This document shows positions 53,501 through 62,412 of a stretch of DNA of 64,000 bases, one piece after another. The position numbers and the translations under genes are program-made. The stretch spans positions 1,550,001 to 1,614,000 of the forward strand of contig NZ_CP041188.1 in NCBI RefSeq assembly GCF_006517235.1. The letters are read 5' to 3'. This DNA comes from Pseudarthrobacter sp. NIBRBAC000502772. GTDB lineage: Bacteria > Actinomycetota > Actinomycetes > Actinomycetales > Micrococcaceae. The stretch's first letter is position 1. Every line of letters begins with the position of its first letter. Under the pieces are notes generated by a model, which searched no databases, was not told where the DNA came from, and was given only the letters and a program-made list of their open reading frames with translations.

Positions 53501-53720
53501 CCTCGGCGGTGGTCGCCTCCACAGCGAGTTGTACCTTCTCCTCCTCGTCCTCGGTTCCGGTGCCGATGCCGATGCCGATGCCGACGGGGTAGAGGACTCC
53601 GACGAGGTAGGTGGCGTTCGGTTTGTTCCTGAGCAGTTCCTCCGGTCCGTCGATCGGGCCGAGGTAGTGCTGTTCGAGGTGCTCGACGACGCGTTGTTGG
53701 CGTCCGAGGGCTTCATGCAT
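50559..53720 (-). CDS. drmA: DrmA-like SF2 helicase of a DISARM-related system
   Basis: The 1053-residue helicase has an acidic N-terminal region with many Glu/Asp and Gly repeats ([17 protein letters not shown]). A SF2 core follows: Walker A [20 protein letters not shown], a zinc-ribbon insertion ([14 protein letters not shown]), Walker B [15 protein letters not shown] (DEMH in place of DEAH), STATIR and motif VI [12 protein letters not shown]. The long C-terminal part is as in DrmA. I chose ATG 53720, overlapping the stop of the NERD gene; GTG 53729 is the other choice. It partners DrmB. Confidence 0.88.
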   Translation of the reverse strand: [1053 protein letters not shown]

Positions 53721-55323
53721 TGTGGGCACCGGCCTTTCCTACTTGTTGCTGGAGGTACTGGAGCGCGTTCCGTCCCATGATCTGGTACGCGCCGGGGGAG
53801 CTGATGACGTAGAGGGAGTACCTGGGGCGGGTCATCGCGACGTAGGAGCCAGCCCTACCCCCGGTTGTGTCTAGGTCCTCGACGTCCACGACGATGACGT
53901 GTTCGCGTTCGAGGCCTTTGATGTCGGCTGCGGTGACCACCTCGTAGGACTGGTTGCCAGCGGTGTAGGCGGCCGGCATTCGGCCCTCGACGGTAAGAAT
54001 CGACGTTGAGGGGTCGGTGGCGGCGCTGATGATGGTGATCTTCCTCCGGGCAACACCTTTGTCCCGGAGGGTGGTTAAGCGCCCGTCCAGGAGACGGTGG
54101 GCTTCGTCAGAGGTGCGGGCCTGCACGATCGACGCATCAGGCCCTTCCCCGATGCGGGGGCTTCCCAGGTCCACCCCGAGATGGGACTGCACCGCGGTCA
54201 CGACGGTGCGGGCGTTCCTGACGTTCCTGGTCAGGTCGACGATGATCGCACCGGCCTGGATCTCCTGGTACACGCCTTCGTCGAAGACCCCGTTGAGGTG
54301 GGTTTGGTTGTTGGGGTCCAGGAAAATCCACCACCGGCCCTCCTGCAACCCGCCGCGCAGGGATTCGGAGAGCCGGCTCATATCCTCCAGATTCAGTAGG
54401 TCCTGGGCTTCGTCGACGACGACGACGTCGAAGACGGGGGTGTCGGGGATCGCATCGAAGGGCACCACCTGGACAGGACTGTCGTCCAACAGCTCAGAGG
54501 CGAACTTGATGATGCCGGGTGAGCCGCAGACGAAGGCCACCGAGCTGCCGTCTGCGACCGCCCGTCGTGCCGCTTCGATCGCGACGACGGTCTTGCCCGT
54601 CCCGGCCCCGCCCAGGACCAGGACCCGTCGGTTGCGTTCGAAGGCCCGCATGGCGTCGACCTGTTCGTCGGTCATGGTGACGATGTTCTGGTCGATGAGC
54701 ATCTCGGTGTCCGGGACGGTGCGCATGGCGTCGACCTCGCGGCGCAGGTGGGTGACGACCCTTGAGAGGTTCCCCATTGGTCGCAGGGCCTGGCGTCTGG
54801 GGTGCTCGGGGTCATCGGGTGGTGTGCGGGCCAAGCGGGCCAGCGCGTCTAGGCTGCGCTCAAGTCCCGTCGGGGTCATCCTGTCCAACCCGATGTGTTG
54901 TTGCGGGACCCATTCCGTGTCCGGGGGCAGGTTCTGGTCGGGGGTCACCACGGCGTAAGCGAACGGCCATCCGCCCTCGTCCGAGTGCCTGGTGAGGATG
55001 TCCAGGAGGGCGAACGCGGCGTCCTTGGCCTGCACCCAGGGGCTGCGTCGTAGGGGATGGTGGGTGCCTTGACGGTCTATGGAGTACCAGACACCGTCCT
55101 CGGTCCGTCCAGTCCGCCCTCCTTTGACCTCCAGGACGAGGATCGCCCCCTTCCACAGGACCACGAAGTCCGCCTCGCCCATCACCTGTTTGCGGTGCCT
55201 TGGGAGGTGGACCGAGTGGTAGGCCACGCCGTCATCGGAGCGGATCGCTGTGAGTAATTCGGCGACCTTGCGTTCGGCGCGGCTATGGGCGTCGATGTAC
55301 TCGGTTGGTGGGATCAACCTCAT
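53713..55323 (-). CDS. NERD-domain / UvrD-like (DUF2075-type) helicase
   Basis: The 536-residue protein joins an N-terminal nuclease-related domain (about 40-120; GEADFVVLWKGAILVLEVKG carries the D and E-x-K of PD-(D/E)xK folds) to an SF1-type ATPase: Walker A VLVLGGAGTGKTVVA, Walker B FDVVVVDEAQDLLN and a C-terminal AADIKGLEREHVIVVD with YVAMTRPRYSLYV. It could be a helicase-nuclease that degrades DNA. Its ATG overlaps the stop of the large helicase by ATGA and its stop overlaps the drmA start. It is not a standard DISARM gene. Confidence 0.85.
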   Translation of the reverse strand: MRLIPPTEYIDAHSRAERKVAELLTAIRSDDGVAYHSVHLPRHRKQVMGEADFVVLWKGAILVLEVKGGRTGRTEDGVWYSIDRQGTHHPLRRSPWVQAKDAAFALLDILTRHSDEGGWPFAYAVVTPDQNLPPDTEWVPQQHIGLDRMTPTGLERSLDALARLARTPPDDPEHPRRQALRPMGNLSRVVTHLRREVDAMRTVPDTEMLIDQNIVTMTDEQVDAMRAFERNRRVLVLGGAGTGKTVVAIEAARRAVADGSSVAFVCGSPGIIKFASELLDDSPVQVVPFDAIPDTPVFDVVVVDEAQDLLNLEDMSRLSESLRGGLQEGRWWIFLDPNNQTHLNGVFDEGVYQEIQAGAIIVDLTRNVRNARTVVTAVQSHLGVDLGSPRIGEGPDASIVQARTSDEAHRLLDGRLTTLRDKGVARRKITIISAATDPSTSILTVEGRMPAAYTAGNQSYEVVTAADIKGLEREHVIVVDVEDLDTTGGRAGSYVAMTRPRYSLYVISSPGAYQIMGRNALQYLQQQVGKAGAHNA

Positions 55324-58300
55324 GAGACCTCAACCCCCCAGTACTGGGTGAATCCTCGGTATGCCAAGTCCACGTCGACGTTCTCGATGGTGTCCTCGAG
55401 GTTCACCACTAGGCACCGTTCGGATCCACGGTTTTTGGGTCCGCGTAGTCCACGACCGACCATCTGCACGTACTGGCTCTCGCTCAACGTCGGTCGGGCG
55501 ACGTAGAGGGCTTGGATCTGCGGTGCGTCAAAGCCTTGCGTCAACAGGTCACAGTTGACCAGGACCTGGAGGGATCCGCGCTTGAAGTCGGAGATCACCT
55601 TCGAGCGTTCACCACGCGAGCTCCGGCCGCTCACCGACGCGGCCTGGACGCCCTCGTTTTTCAAGATCGTTGCCAGGACTTGGGCCGAGAGCACCGAGGG
55701 CATGAACACCAGGACCTGCCAGTCCTCGGGTAATGCCAGAATGTGCTTGACGATGCCCTTGGTCCGCTCCCGGTCCGCACCCACCTTGTCCAACGTGTCC
55801 TGGGACAGGTTGTTGCGATTCCTCTCCGAATCACCAAGGGTCAACCGGGTACCCGGAAGGACCTGATGATCGATTCGTGCCAGAACCTCGCGATCCTGGA
55901 GTTCCTTGATCGGATCGGGGCCCAATGTCTGCACGAGGTTGTTACCGAACCGTCTGGCCAGCAGAGCCGTCGCCTCGGCGTTCCTTCCTCGGTAAGGAGT
56001 GGCCGACAGGCCGATCAGAGGGCGCTCACGGTTCCCGAGATCCACTCCCAGACGTTGGAAGAGCCTCCTGTACGTCTTGTTGTCCGCCGCCCGATGTGCC
56101 TCGTCGACGATCACGGCGACAGGAGCATAGATCCAGTCGTAGGAATCATCGTCGATGTGCTCGTAAAGCATTGCGTCGGTCGCCACGACCACGCTCAACT
56201 CCAACTCGGGTGCCTGTGGCCGGTGCGTCCCGAAGAACCGGTTAATACTCAACGACCTCTCGTCGGAGAGTTCCCGCCACACCTCGCTCCACGTCGTGAT
56301 CGCCTGCTCACACAGCTCCTCCGACTGTGCGATCCACAACACAGGACCAACAGCCGCGAAATCGTTGTTCAAGAACGCCATGACCAACGACTCCACAGCC
56401 ACCCGGGTCTTGCCCGCACCGGTCGGCAACTCCAACAAAGCCTTATCGGCGTGGCCGGGATTCGACCGCAGACAGAACCGCAGCTGCTGCAAAGCTTCTT
56501 TCTGATAATCGTGCAACGCACCGAGGCCCGGCTTACCCATTACGGTCTCCGCCGCCGGCCGCGAGGGTTTGGACGTCCCCGCGAAATCCGGGGTGAATCC
56601 CAAATCCGTGACGAACCGACGCGCTGGCCCCAACCCACCCCACTTCTCAGGAGGCGTCAGTCCCAGGGCCCTCAACTCATCGGTGATATAGCTCAAACTG
56701 TCTGTACCGTACGAATCGAGGAACAACCGCGCCATGTCCTGCGCTCGCACGTCGGTCCCCATCGCACCGAGGGTCCCCGTCAGACCATCCGGGAGCTTCG
56801 CATCCAACTGCTGCGGCGACGCCAACACCCTCAACCGGTCCTCGTTCGACACCGCGGCACGACAACGTTCTCGCACCTCATTCGCATCAGCAGCAGCGAG
56901 CGCCTGCACCACACCGTCGATATCCGCGGCACTGAGCCCCAGACCGACTTCCTGATTTATCCAGGTCAACAGGTCATGAACACCCCTCCTGTCGGAAGGA
57001 TCACCGGTCACGTAAATCGTCCCGTCATGAAGCACCCGCCCCAGGAGCTGCTCCTGCGCACCGGTCGGCGTCATATGACGCGCCACGATCCCAGCGCACT
57101 CCGTGATCGTGAGCCGCCGATCCTTCCGGTCCAACAAACCCTGCAACGTCGGCACACAGTCCGTGAGCAACACCGCCTCAGCTGGCTGCTGCGCGATCAC
57201 CTCGAACCGGATGGCGCTTGCGGCATCCTGAAAGTCCGCGTGCTCGAAGAGGACGTCGCGGAGGGTCTCGTCCTCTACGAAGAGGTAGGGGTTCTTCGAT
57301 CGCCGCAGGACGTTGACCTGCTCTTGATCGGATGCGATGAAGATCTGCCGTGCCGGGACCAGATCGATCACCTGGCCCAGTACGGCCGGGAGCTCACCTG
57401 TCCACCGCTGTTCCCCGCGGATCCTCGGTAGGACCGCGGACAGTAAGGTCAGGAGAGAACTGGTCAGGGCGCCAGTGGCCTGCATGCCCCGGCCCGCTCT
57501 CATACCTTCCACAAGGATGTCGATGTCGACGTCCTCGATGGATTCGGGCAACGGCAGGATCCCGAAGTGTGAGTTCTTGGGTAGAGGAACCCAGGGGAAG
57601 AACGGTTGCAGGACAGGTGACACCAAGCGTGCTGCGGGTACGACAACCCCGAGCAAGGTGTCCGCCAGTCCCCACGCCCGCGCAGCCCACAGGTGCGGGG
57701 CTGTCACTGAGAAGGTCTCTAACCCATCAGGGCTGTATAGGGTCCATTCTCGGGTCGCATTCACCCGGAGCAGGGCTTCGGTGATCTTCACCAGGTCATC
57801 GGTCAGGCTGGAGCCAAGGGCGGACAGGTTATGAAGCAGACCTATGGGGCCTGCGCCTCGTTCCTCCGCGAAATACCACTCCTGGGGCGCTGAATCCCTA
57901 TCCTCGACCTGCGCCTTCCGAACTTCGTCCACCGCCCAGGCACGATACTGCGCGAACTCGGGTTCCTCGATCACCGGGTACCGGGCCGAGAAACCCGTCA
58001 CAATCCCCAGCACCTTGATGACGTCCTGGGTGGCGAAGTTAGCCGCCAGCACACGATCCGGCCAGGGAAGGTTTACGGCAGGGCTTTGAAGCGCGAAGAC
58101 TTCCTCGCTATCGCGCCATGTCGAGGCCTTCGTCCTGACCTTGACGATGTTGCCCTCACGCCGCCACTGCTCCAACTGCAGCACCAACCGGCGCGGCTCC
58201 AGATTCAGCGACAAGTCCCACAACTCCTCCCACTGACCATCCGTCGACTCAAGCCCCATAGTCGAGAGCGTGGACGCGAAAACGAGCTCCGCATCCAACG

Positions 58301-60041
58301 TCTTGAACCCGAACTGCCCTAAGACCCTACGACAGACCGCACTCGCGACGATGTCATCCACCACCAGTTCATACCCCGACACCTCGGCGCCGCCCTCAGG
58401 AGGAAGATGAACCTGCCCATGCTCCTTGAGAGCAACCCGCCGACCTCTGTCCGTGGGCACGATCCGAGCGGAGGCCACAATCCCACGAATGGTGTCCGAG
58501 CCGATACCCGAAACGATCTCCAGCGCCGTTCTCGAATACCTCACATTGTCGACATCGCCGAGCATGCTCAACCACTTTGACGCATCGAGCTCATTGTTCG
58601 ACGCGGGAAGATCTCTTTGGAGAAGGGCCGGGGCATCAGCGAACGCTCTTCGATGCATGTCCCGCAGGCGTACCCGGATAGCCCCGCTTTTCTCATCCTG
58701 ATAACACGACACATGCGGCACATTCTCAGGAGTATGAGGAGCAGCAGCCCACTCGGCCATGGCCCCCGCTGGGAGAACGACAGCATAGTCCAATGCGATG
58801 ATCTCGGATCCGTGGCGTAGCCGGCCGGTGGAGTCGGGGATGAGAGCCGCTTCCGAGGCTTTGCGATGGATGTGTGAGATTAAGGCCTTATCCGCTGGGG
58901 AGTAGGACTCCTGAGGTCGACTGGGGAGGTAGCGAAGATGCCGCGCGGGTTGTTCCTGTGTCCGGAGGTTTGGCAGGGAATCGACGAACAGTTGAGCCAG
59001 GGTTTCGAAAATTTCGGCGTTGTACTTCTTCTCGGTCAGGATGTGACTGCGATCCTCACTGAGCGCCCAGGGAGCGTTGAAGATCCCTACGGCGGAGGTC
59101 CGTTCGGAGAGGGGGAAGTTGGCCCAGAACTCGCCTTCTTTGCCTTGCGCGTCCAGGGGCATGGCGCAGGTGACGAGGATCGATTTCCGGGCAATTGCAT
59201 CGTCGACCTCTCGTCGTGCCGCCAATGACGGTTGGTGCTCTCTCTTGAAAATCGCCCATTTCTGGGTACCGAGTCGGGGCCCCGTCAGTTCATAAACCGA
59301 TTGCCCCGATGATCGGCACAAGTGCTGGACATCCTGGTCGGCGCCATCACGTCTTATGGCGATAGACAGTTCCTCGACGTGGGGTGTGAAGATCAGAAAC
59401 TGAGTCTGGAAACCGAGGAGTTGTGCCTCCAGGTCCACATGCTGCTGTAGCGGAAGTCGCACAACCGTGCTCGCCCATTCCGTAAGCTCCTGCAATATGA
59501 CGTCGTCGTCGATCGCCTCCACCGCATTCAGGGCCGTGGGCAGGCGGAGTATCGGCGGGTCCTTCTCGCACGCGCCAACCCCAGCCAGAATCGCACGAGC
59601 CTCCGGTGCCCCAAAGTGGAAGCTGACCGAACGGCTGAAGACCTGCGGGTTGTCGGTTACGGCTAGGACGGACTTAAAGCCGAGGCCATATCTACCAATC
59701 TCTTCGCCTCTCTTATCGCTGAGGTAGGCATGAGTAATCGCATCAATTCCCGCCTTGTCGAACTCCTTACCGTCGTTCGCGCAGTAGAGGTAGCGATCAG
59801 TCAGGATGAGCTTGATTCTTCCCGTTTTTCCCGATCTGAGAATCGCGTCGGCCGCGTTCTGGACCAGTTCGGTGATCTGACGACGTGAGTAGCCACTCGT
59901 ACGGAACGAGTTCTCCTGCCCCACATGCTCCTCGAGCATCTTCGGATCTTCCCGGTAGATCCGCGGGACCACCGAGCGCCATGTCTCCAGGAAGTCCAGG
60001 AGCACTTGATCTGGCTCGCTCCATAAGAAATCGTGCGTCAT
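55320..60041 (-). CDS. Giant HATPase (sacsin-like) plus SF2 DEAH helicase protein
   Basis: The 1573-residue protein starts with a GHKL/sacsin-type ATPase (about 40-150): SRRQITELVQNAADAILRSG, YLYCANDGKEFDK and IGRYGLGFKSVLAV. A long unassigned middle of about 950 residues follows. The C-terminal 440 residues are an SF2 helicase: LLELPTGAGKTRVAVE, AVIVDEAHRA, LIGLSATPYRGRN, NCDLLTQGFDAPQ and QYVQMVGRGLRGPKN. I chose ATG 60041, preceded by GGAAGGAAAC, over TTG 60059. It is the first gene of the operon with NERD, drmA and drmB. Two separate ATP engines in one chain suggest DNA sensing and translocation. Confidence 0.85.
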   Translation of the reverse strand: MTHDFLWSEPDQVLLDFLETWRSVVPRIYREDPKMLEEHVGQENSFRTSGYSRRQITELVQNAADAILRSGKTGRIKLILTDRYLYCANDGKEFDKAGIDAITHAYLSDKRGEEIGRYGLGFKSVLAVTDNPQVFSRSVSFHFGAPEARAILAGVGACEKDPPILRLPTALNAVEAIDDDVILQELTEWASTVVRLPLQQHVDLEAQLLGFQTQFLIFTPHVEELSIAIRRDGADQDVQHLCRSSGQSVYELTGPRLGTQKWAIFKREHQPSLAARREVDDAIARKSILVTCAMPLDAQGKEGEFWANFPLSERTSAVGIFNAPWALSEDRSHILTEKKYNAEIFETLAQLFVDSLPNLRTQEQPARHLRYLPSRPQESYSPADKALISHIHRKASEAALIPDSTGRLRHGSEIIALDYAVVLPAGAMAEWAAAPHTPENVPHVSCYQDEKSGAIRVRLRDMHRRAFADAPALLQRDLPASNNELDASKWLSMLGDVDNVRYSRTALEIVSGIGSDTIRGIVASARIVPTDRGRRVALKEHGQVHLPPEGGAEVSGYELVVDDIVASAVCRRVLGQFGFKTLDAELVFASTLSTMGLESTDGQWEELWDLSLNLEPRRLVLQLEQWRREGNIVKVRTKASTWRDSEEVFALQSPAVNLPWPDRVLAANFATQDVIKVLGIVTGFSARYPVIEEPEFAQYRAWAVDEVRKAQVEDRDSAPQEWYFAEERGAGPIGLLHNLSALGSSLTDDLVKITEALLRVNATREWTLYSPDGLETFSVTAPHLWAARAWGLADTLLGVVVPAARLVSPVLQPFFPWVPLPKNSHFGILPLPESIEDVDIDILVEGMRAGRGMQATGALTSSLLTLLSAVLPRIRGEQRWTGELPAVLGQVIDLVPARQIFIASDQEQVNVLRRSKNPYLFVEDETLRDVLFEHADFQDAASAIRFEVIAQQPAEAVLLTDCVPTLQGLLDRKDRRLTITECAGIVARHMTPTGAQEQLLGRVLHDGTIYVTGDPSDRRGVHDLLTWINQEVGLGLSAADIDGVVQALAAADANEVRERCRAAVSNEDRLRVLASPQQLDAKLPDGLTGTLGAMGTDVRAQDMARLFLDSYGTDSLSYITDELRALGLTPPEKWGGLGPARRFVTDLGFTPDFAGTSKPSRPAAETVMGKPGLGALHDYQKEALQQLRFCLRSNPGHADKALLELPTGAGKTRVAVESLVMAFLNNDFAAVGPVLWIAQSEELCEQAITTWSEVWRELSDERSLSINRFFGTHRPQAPELELSVVVATDAMLYEHIDDDSYDWIYAPVAVIVDEAHRAADNKTYRRLFQRLGVDLGNRERPLIGLSATPYRGRNAEATALLARRFGNNLVQTLGPDPIKELQDREVLARIDHQVLPGTRLTLGDSERNRNNLSQDTLDKVGADRERTKGIVKHILALPEDWQVLVFMPSVLSAQVLATILKNEGVQAASVSGRSSRGERSKVISDFKRGSLQVLVNCDLLTQGFDAPQIQALYVARPTLSESQYVQMVGRGLRGPKNRGSERCLVVNLEDTIENVDVDLAYRGFTQYWGVEVS

Positions 60042-60109
60042 TGCTGTTTCCTTCCCCAAGCCGATTCCTCGATCCTAACGAGGTCGACAAGCTTTCAAGA
60101 AAACACCTC

Positions 60110-60551
60110 TTACGCGCGCCTCGTGGCGCTTCGCTGCTCACCCGTGCGGAGGACCGGCTCGATGGCCTCTGCCGCTGAGTTCATGTTCTCTTGCTCGCAG
60201 AAGCGCAGGACCGCCCGCTCAATGGCCAGCAGATGGCTGTCGGTCCCGCGGTCCCCAGACACATTCTTCCCGAGCTTCGCGACCCACCGGTCATGGTTGA
60301 TCCGCGGCACTGTCCCGGCGAGAGGGCATGACTGCCAGAAACAGCCGTCGACGAACACCGCCACGTGTCTCCGGAAGTACATCCGCACGACGACGGGTCA
60401 TCCCGGGTAGTGGGGCACTGGCCTCATAGCGCAACCCCCGAGCGAACACGGACTTCCACAACCGCGACTCCCGATTCCTTCGGCGCTGCGTCGACGTCTG
60501 GACACCGACCGAATAAGAGACAACCGCAACACCGCTCGGATCGCCGCTCAT
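60110..60551 (-). pseudogene. vsr: Very short patch repair (Vsr) endonuclease, frameshifted
   Basis: The upstream frame from ATG 60551 encodes the Vsr start (RRRNRESRLWKSVFARGLRY and APLPGMTRRRADV). The downstream frame to 60110 encodes YFRRHVAVFVDGCFW, CPLAGTVPRINHDRWVAKLG and the C-terminal part. They join at about 60378-60383, where one missing base (ADV|YFRR) breaks the gene. Vsr repairs T:G mismatches arising at sites of 5-methylcytosine and is usually next to a C5 methyltransferase, as here. If the shift is real, the repair function is lost; a sequence error is also possible. Confidence 0.78.
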
Positions 60552-60743
60552 GGGATCAGGTTCTTCCCGCCACCCTCTGTCCTCTTCCGTCCAAGGTTCA
60601 TATCATCACGTCCAGCGCCGTCGGTCCCTACTGGTTTTGATTCTCGACGTAGTCACCAGCGACCGTCTCTGGTTTCGGCGAATTAGGATGGGCGAGATCC
60701 GAGAAACACCTCCGGAAAGGGGATCCTTACACTGAGGGGAAAC

Positions 60744-61856
60744 TCAGAGCTGTGACGACACGAGGCTAGGTGCGCCATCGCTGATGTTCATGACTAGGTT
60801 GTCGGTGTCGATCCATCGTGTTCTTATCATCGTGTCGAGGAAATCCGGGGCGAGTTCTCGACCAAGAGCTGCAGCCAGGACGTGAGCCGCGAGACGCGGC
60901 GGAATGGCGTTACCGACCTGTTGGGAAACATCCTTGCCCGACCACGGGTAGTCAGCGGGGAACGTCTGGAGCCGGCCCGCCTCTGAAACTTTGAGGCGAT
61001 CGAGTTCACCCCTGTCTGAGAACAGGCGATTCCGGGAGACTTTCCCCGTAACCGTGAAAGCCGGTTCCTTGGAAGTGCGCCGACCGCGGGCCTTCGGGTC
61101 ACCGCCGGTTCCATAATTGGAGACCATTACGAAGGGCTCTACCCGGTCCAGGGTCTCGCCAATGCTCTGGTATGGCAGCAACGCAGATCGGTCTGTGGAG
61201 ACTTTCATGTCTTTTTTCCTGAACCTGTGGTGCGTTGGGGCAGGTAGTACGGGGGTGCGGTTCCGGTTCGCTATTAGGATCGCGCGGCGGCGGGTCTGCG
61301 GAACCCCGTACTCCTCTGCATGGAGTATGCCGGTAACGGTCTCGTAACCGAGTGGTTCCAGAACATTCGCCATGGCCTCCCACACGGGCAGGACCGCCGG
61401 CACCTGCTCTAAGACGATCACCTCGTAGGCGTTCCCTGCCTGATGGGCCTCCAGCGCCCATCGCAGCGGCTGCAGGACCAGCCCGGTTCGTTCATCATCC
61501 AAAGCGGCTAGCTCGGTGGTGACGTCGTCGCCACCGACCATGCGCGCAATGAAAGACAGGACCTGGTCCAGTGCCTTGCGACCGGCACCTGCCCCGGCAA
61601 CGGTATAGGTCTGACACGGAGGCCCCCCTGTGAGGATCGTCGCATAAGGAAACTCGGCCGGACCGTGCTCGCGTACGTCACCCTGCACGGTTTCCAGCCC
61701 GGCAGTCCGTCTGGTTGCGCAGGCATTTTCGTCCCACTCGATACCGGCCGCGGACAATCCCAGCCAGCGTGCAGCGACATCCAATCCACCAGGACCGGCG
61801 AAGAGATCCACCATTTGAGCGTCAGAAGGAGATTGGTCCGATTGCACGAAGGTCAT
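60744..61856 (-). CDS. DNA (cytosine-5-)-methyltransferase
   Basis: The 370-residue enzyme has the C5-MTase motifs in order: I DLFAGPGGLDVAAR (17-30), IV TGGPPCQTYT with the catalytic Cys, VI as VLEQVPAV (E-x-V in place of E-N-V), VIII QTRRRAILI, and X SQQVGNAIPP. The target-recognition region (about 200-290) includes GTGGDPKARGRRTSKEPA. It is next to vsr and upstream of the DrmAB-type operon on the same strand, so it probably marks self DNA for that system, as DrmMII does in class 2 DISARM. The start MTFVQSDQ at 61856 lacks a clear Shine-Dalgarno sequence; GTG 61886 is possible. Confidence 0.88.
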   Translation of the reverse strand: MTFVQSDQSPSDAQMVDLFAGPGGLDVAARWLGLSAAGIEWDENACATRRTAGLETVQGDVREHGPAEFPYATILTGGPPCQTYTVAGAGAGRKALDQVLSFIARMVGGDDVTTELAALDDERTGLVLQPLRWALEAHQAGNAYEVIVLEQVPAVLPVWEAMANVLEPLGYETVTGILHAEEYGVPQTRRRAILIANRNRTPVLPAPTHHRFRKKDMKVSTDRSALLPYQSIGETLDRVEPFVMVSNYGTGGDPKARGRRTSKEPAFTVTGKVSRNRLFSDRGELDRLKVSEAGRLQTFPADYPWSGKDVSQQVGNAIPPRLAAHVLAAALGRELAPDFLDTMIRTRWIDTDNLVMNISDGAPSLVSSQL

Positions 61857-61989
61857 GGGACACGATCTTATCGGTCGACAGGTCACCGACGGACCAGATG
61901 CCCGGCGTTCTCACCCATCATGAGCAATTATTGTCCGGGCCTATGATGCAGTGACCTACGGTGATGATGGTAGCGTGCGTGACTTCAGT

Positions 61990-62398
61990 GTGCCTCCAGC
62001 AAGCCCTGCCGACTCTGGGATGGATCACCCGCCGGGAAAACCTCCTCTGCGGACCCTCCGGACCGGCAAGACGTTCGTCCTCGAAGCCGTCGGCCAGCAA
62101 GCCGTCGGAGCCCGGATACAGGTCGGCTGGTTCAGACTCTAAAACCTTGGAGTCTTCATCAGCGCCCACCGCACCGACGACAGCGTCACCTGCGCCGGGA
62201 TCGTCGTCATCGACGATATTGGCCTGTTGCCCGTGGCACGGACGCCGCCGAAGGCCTCCGCCGGGTCGTGGAGGCAGCCTACGAGAAACGCCCCTTGCGA
62301 TCGGCTCTAACCTCCACCGCACCGGCTTCGACGAGCTCATGCCAAAACCCTCGCCATAGCCACCGTTGACCGGCTGCTGCACTACGCTCACGTCTGCT
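61990..62398 (+). pseudogene. istB: IS21-family istB helper ATPase remnant
   Basis: Pieces in several frames match IstB: RRENLLCGPSG, TGKTFVLEAVGQQAVGARIQ (rest of Walker A), ISAHRTDDSV, AGIVVIDDIGLLPV (Walker B), VEAAYEKR, FDELMPK and ATVDRLLHYAHVC near 62398. At least three frameshifts and stops are present, and istA is absent. It marks an old IS21 insertion at the edge of the methyltransferase island. Confidence 0.78.
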
Positions 62399-62412
62399 AA
62401 ACCGGCCCTTCG

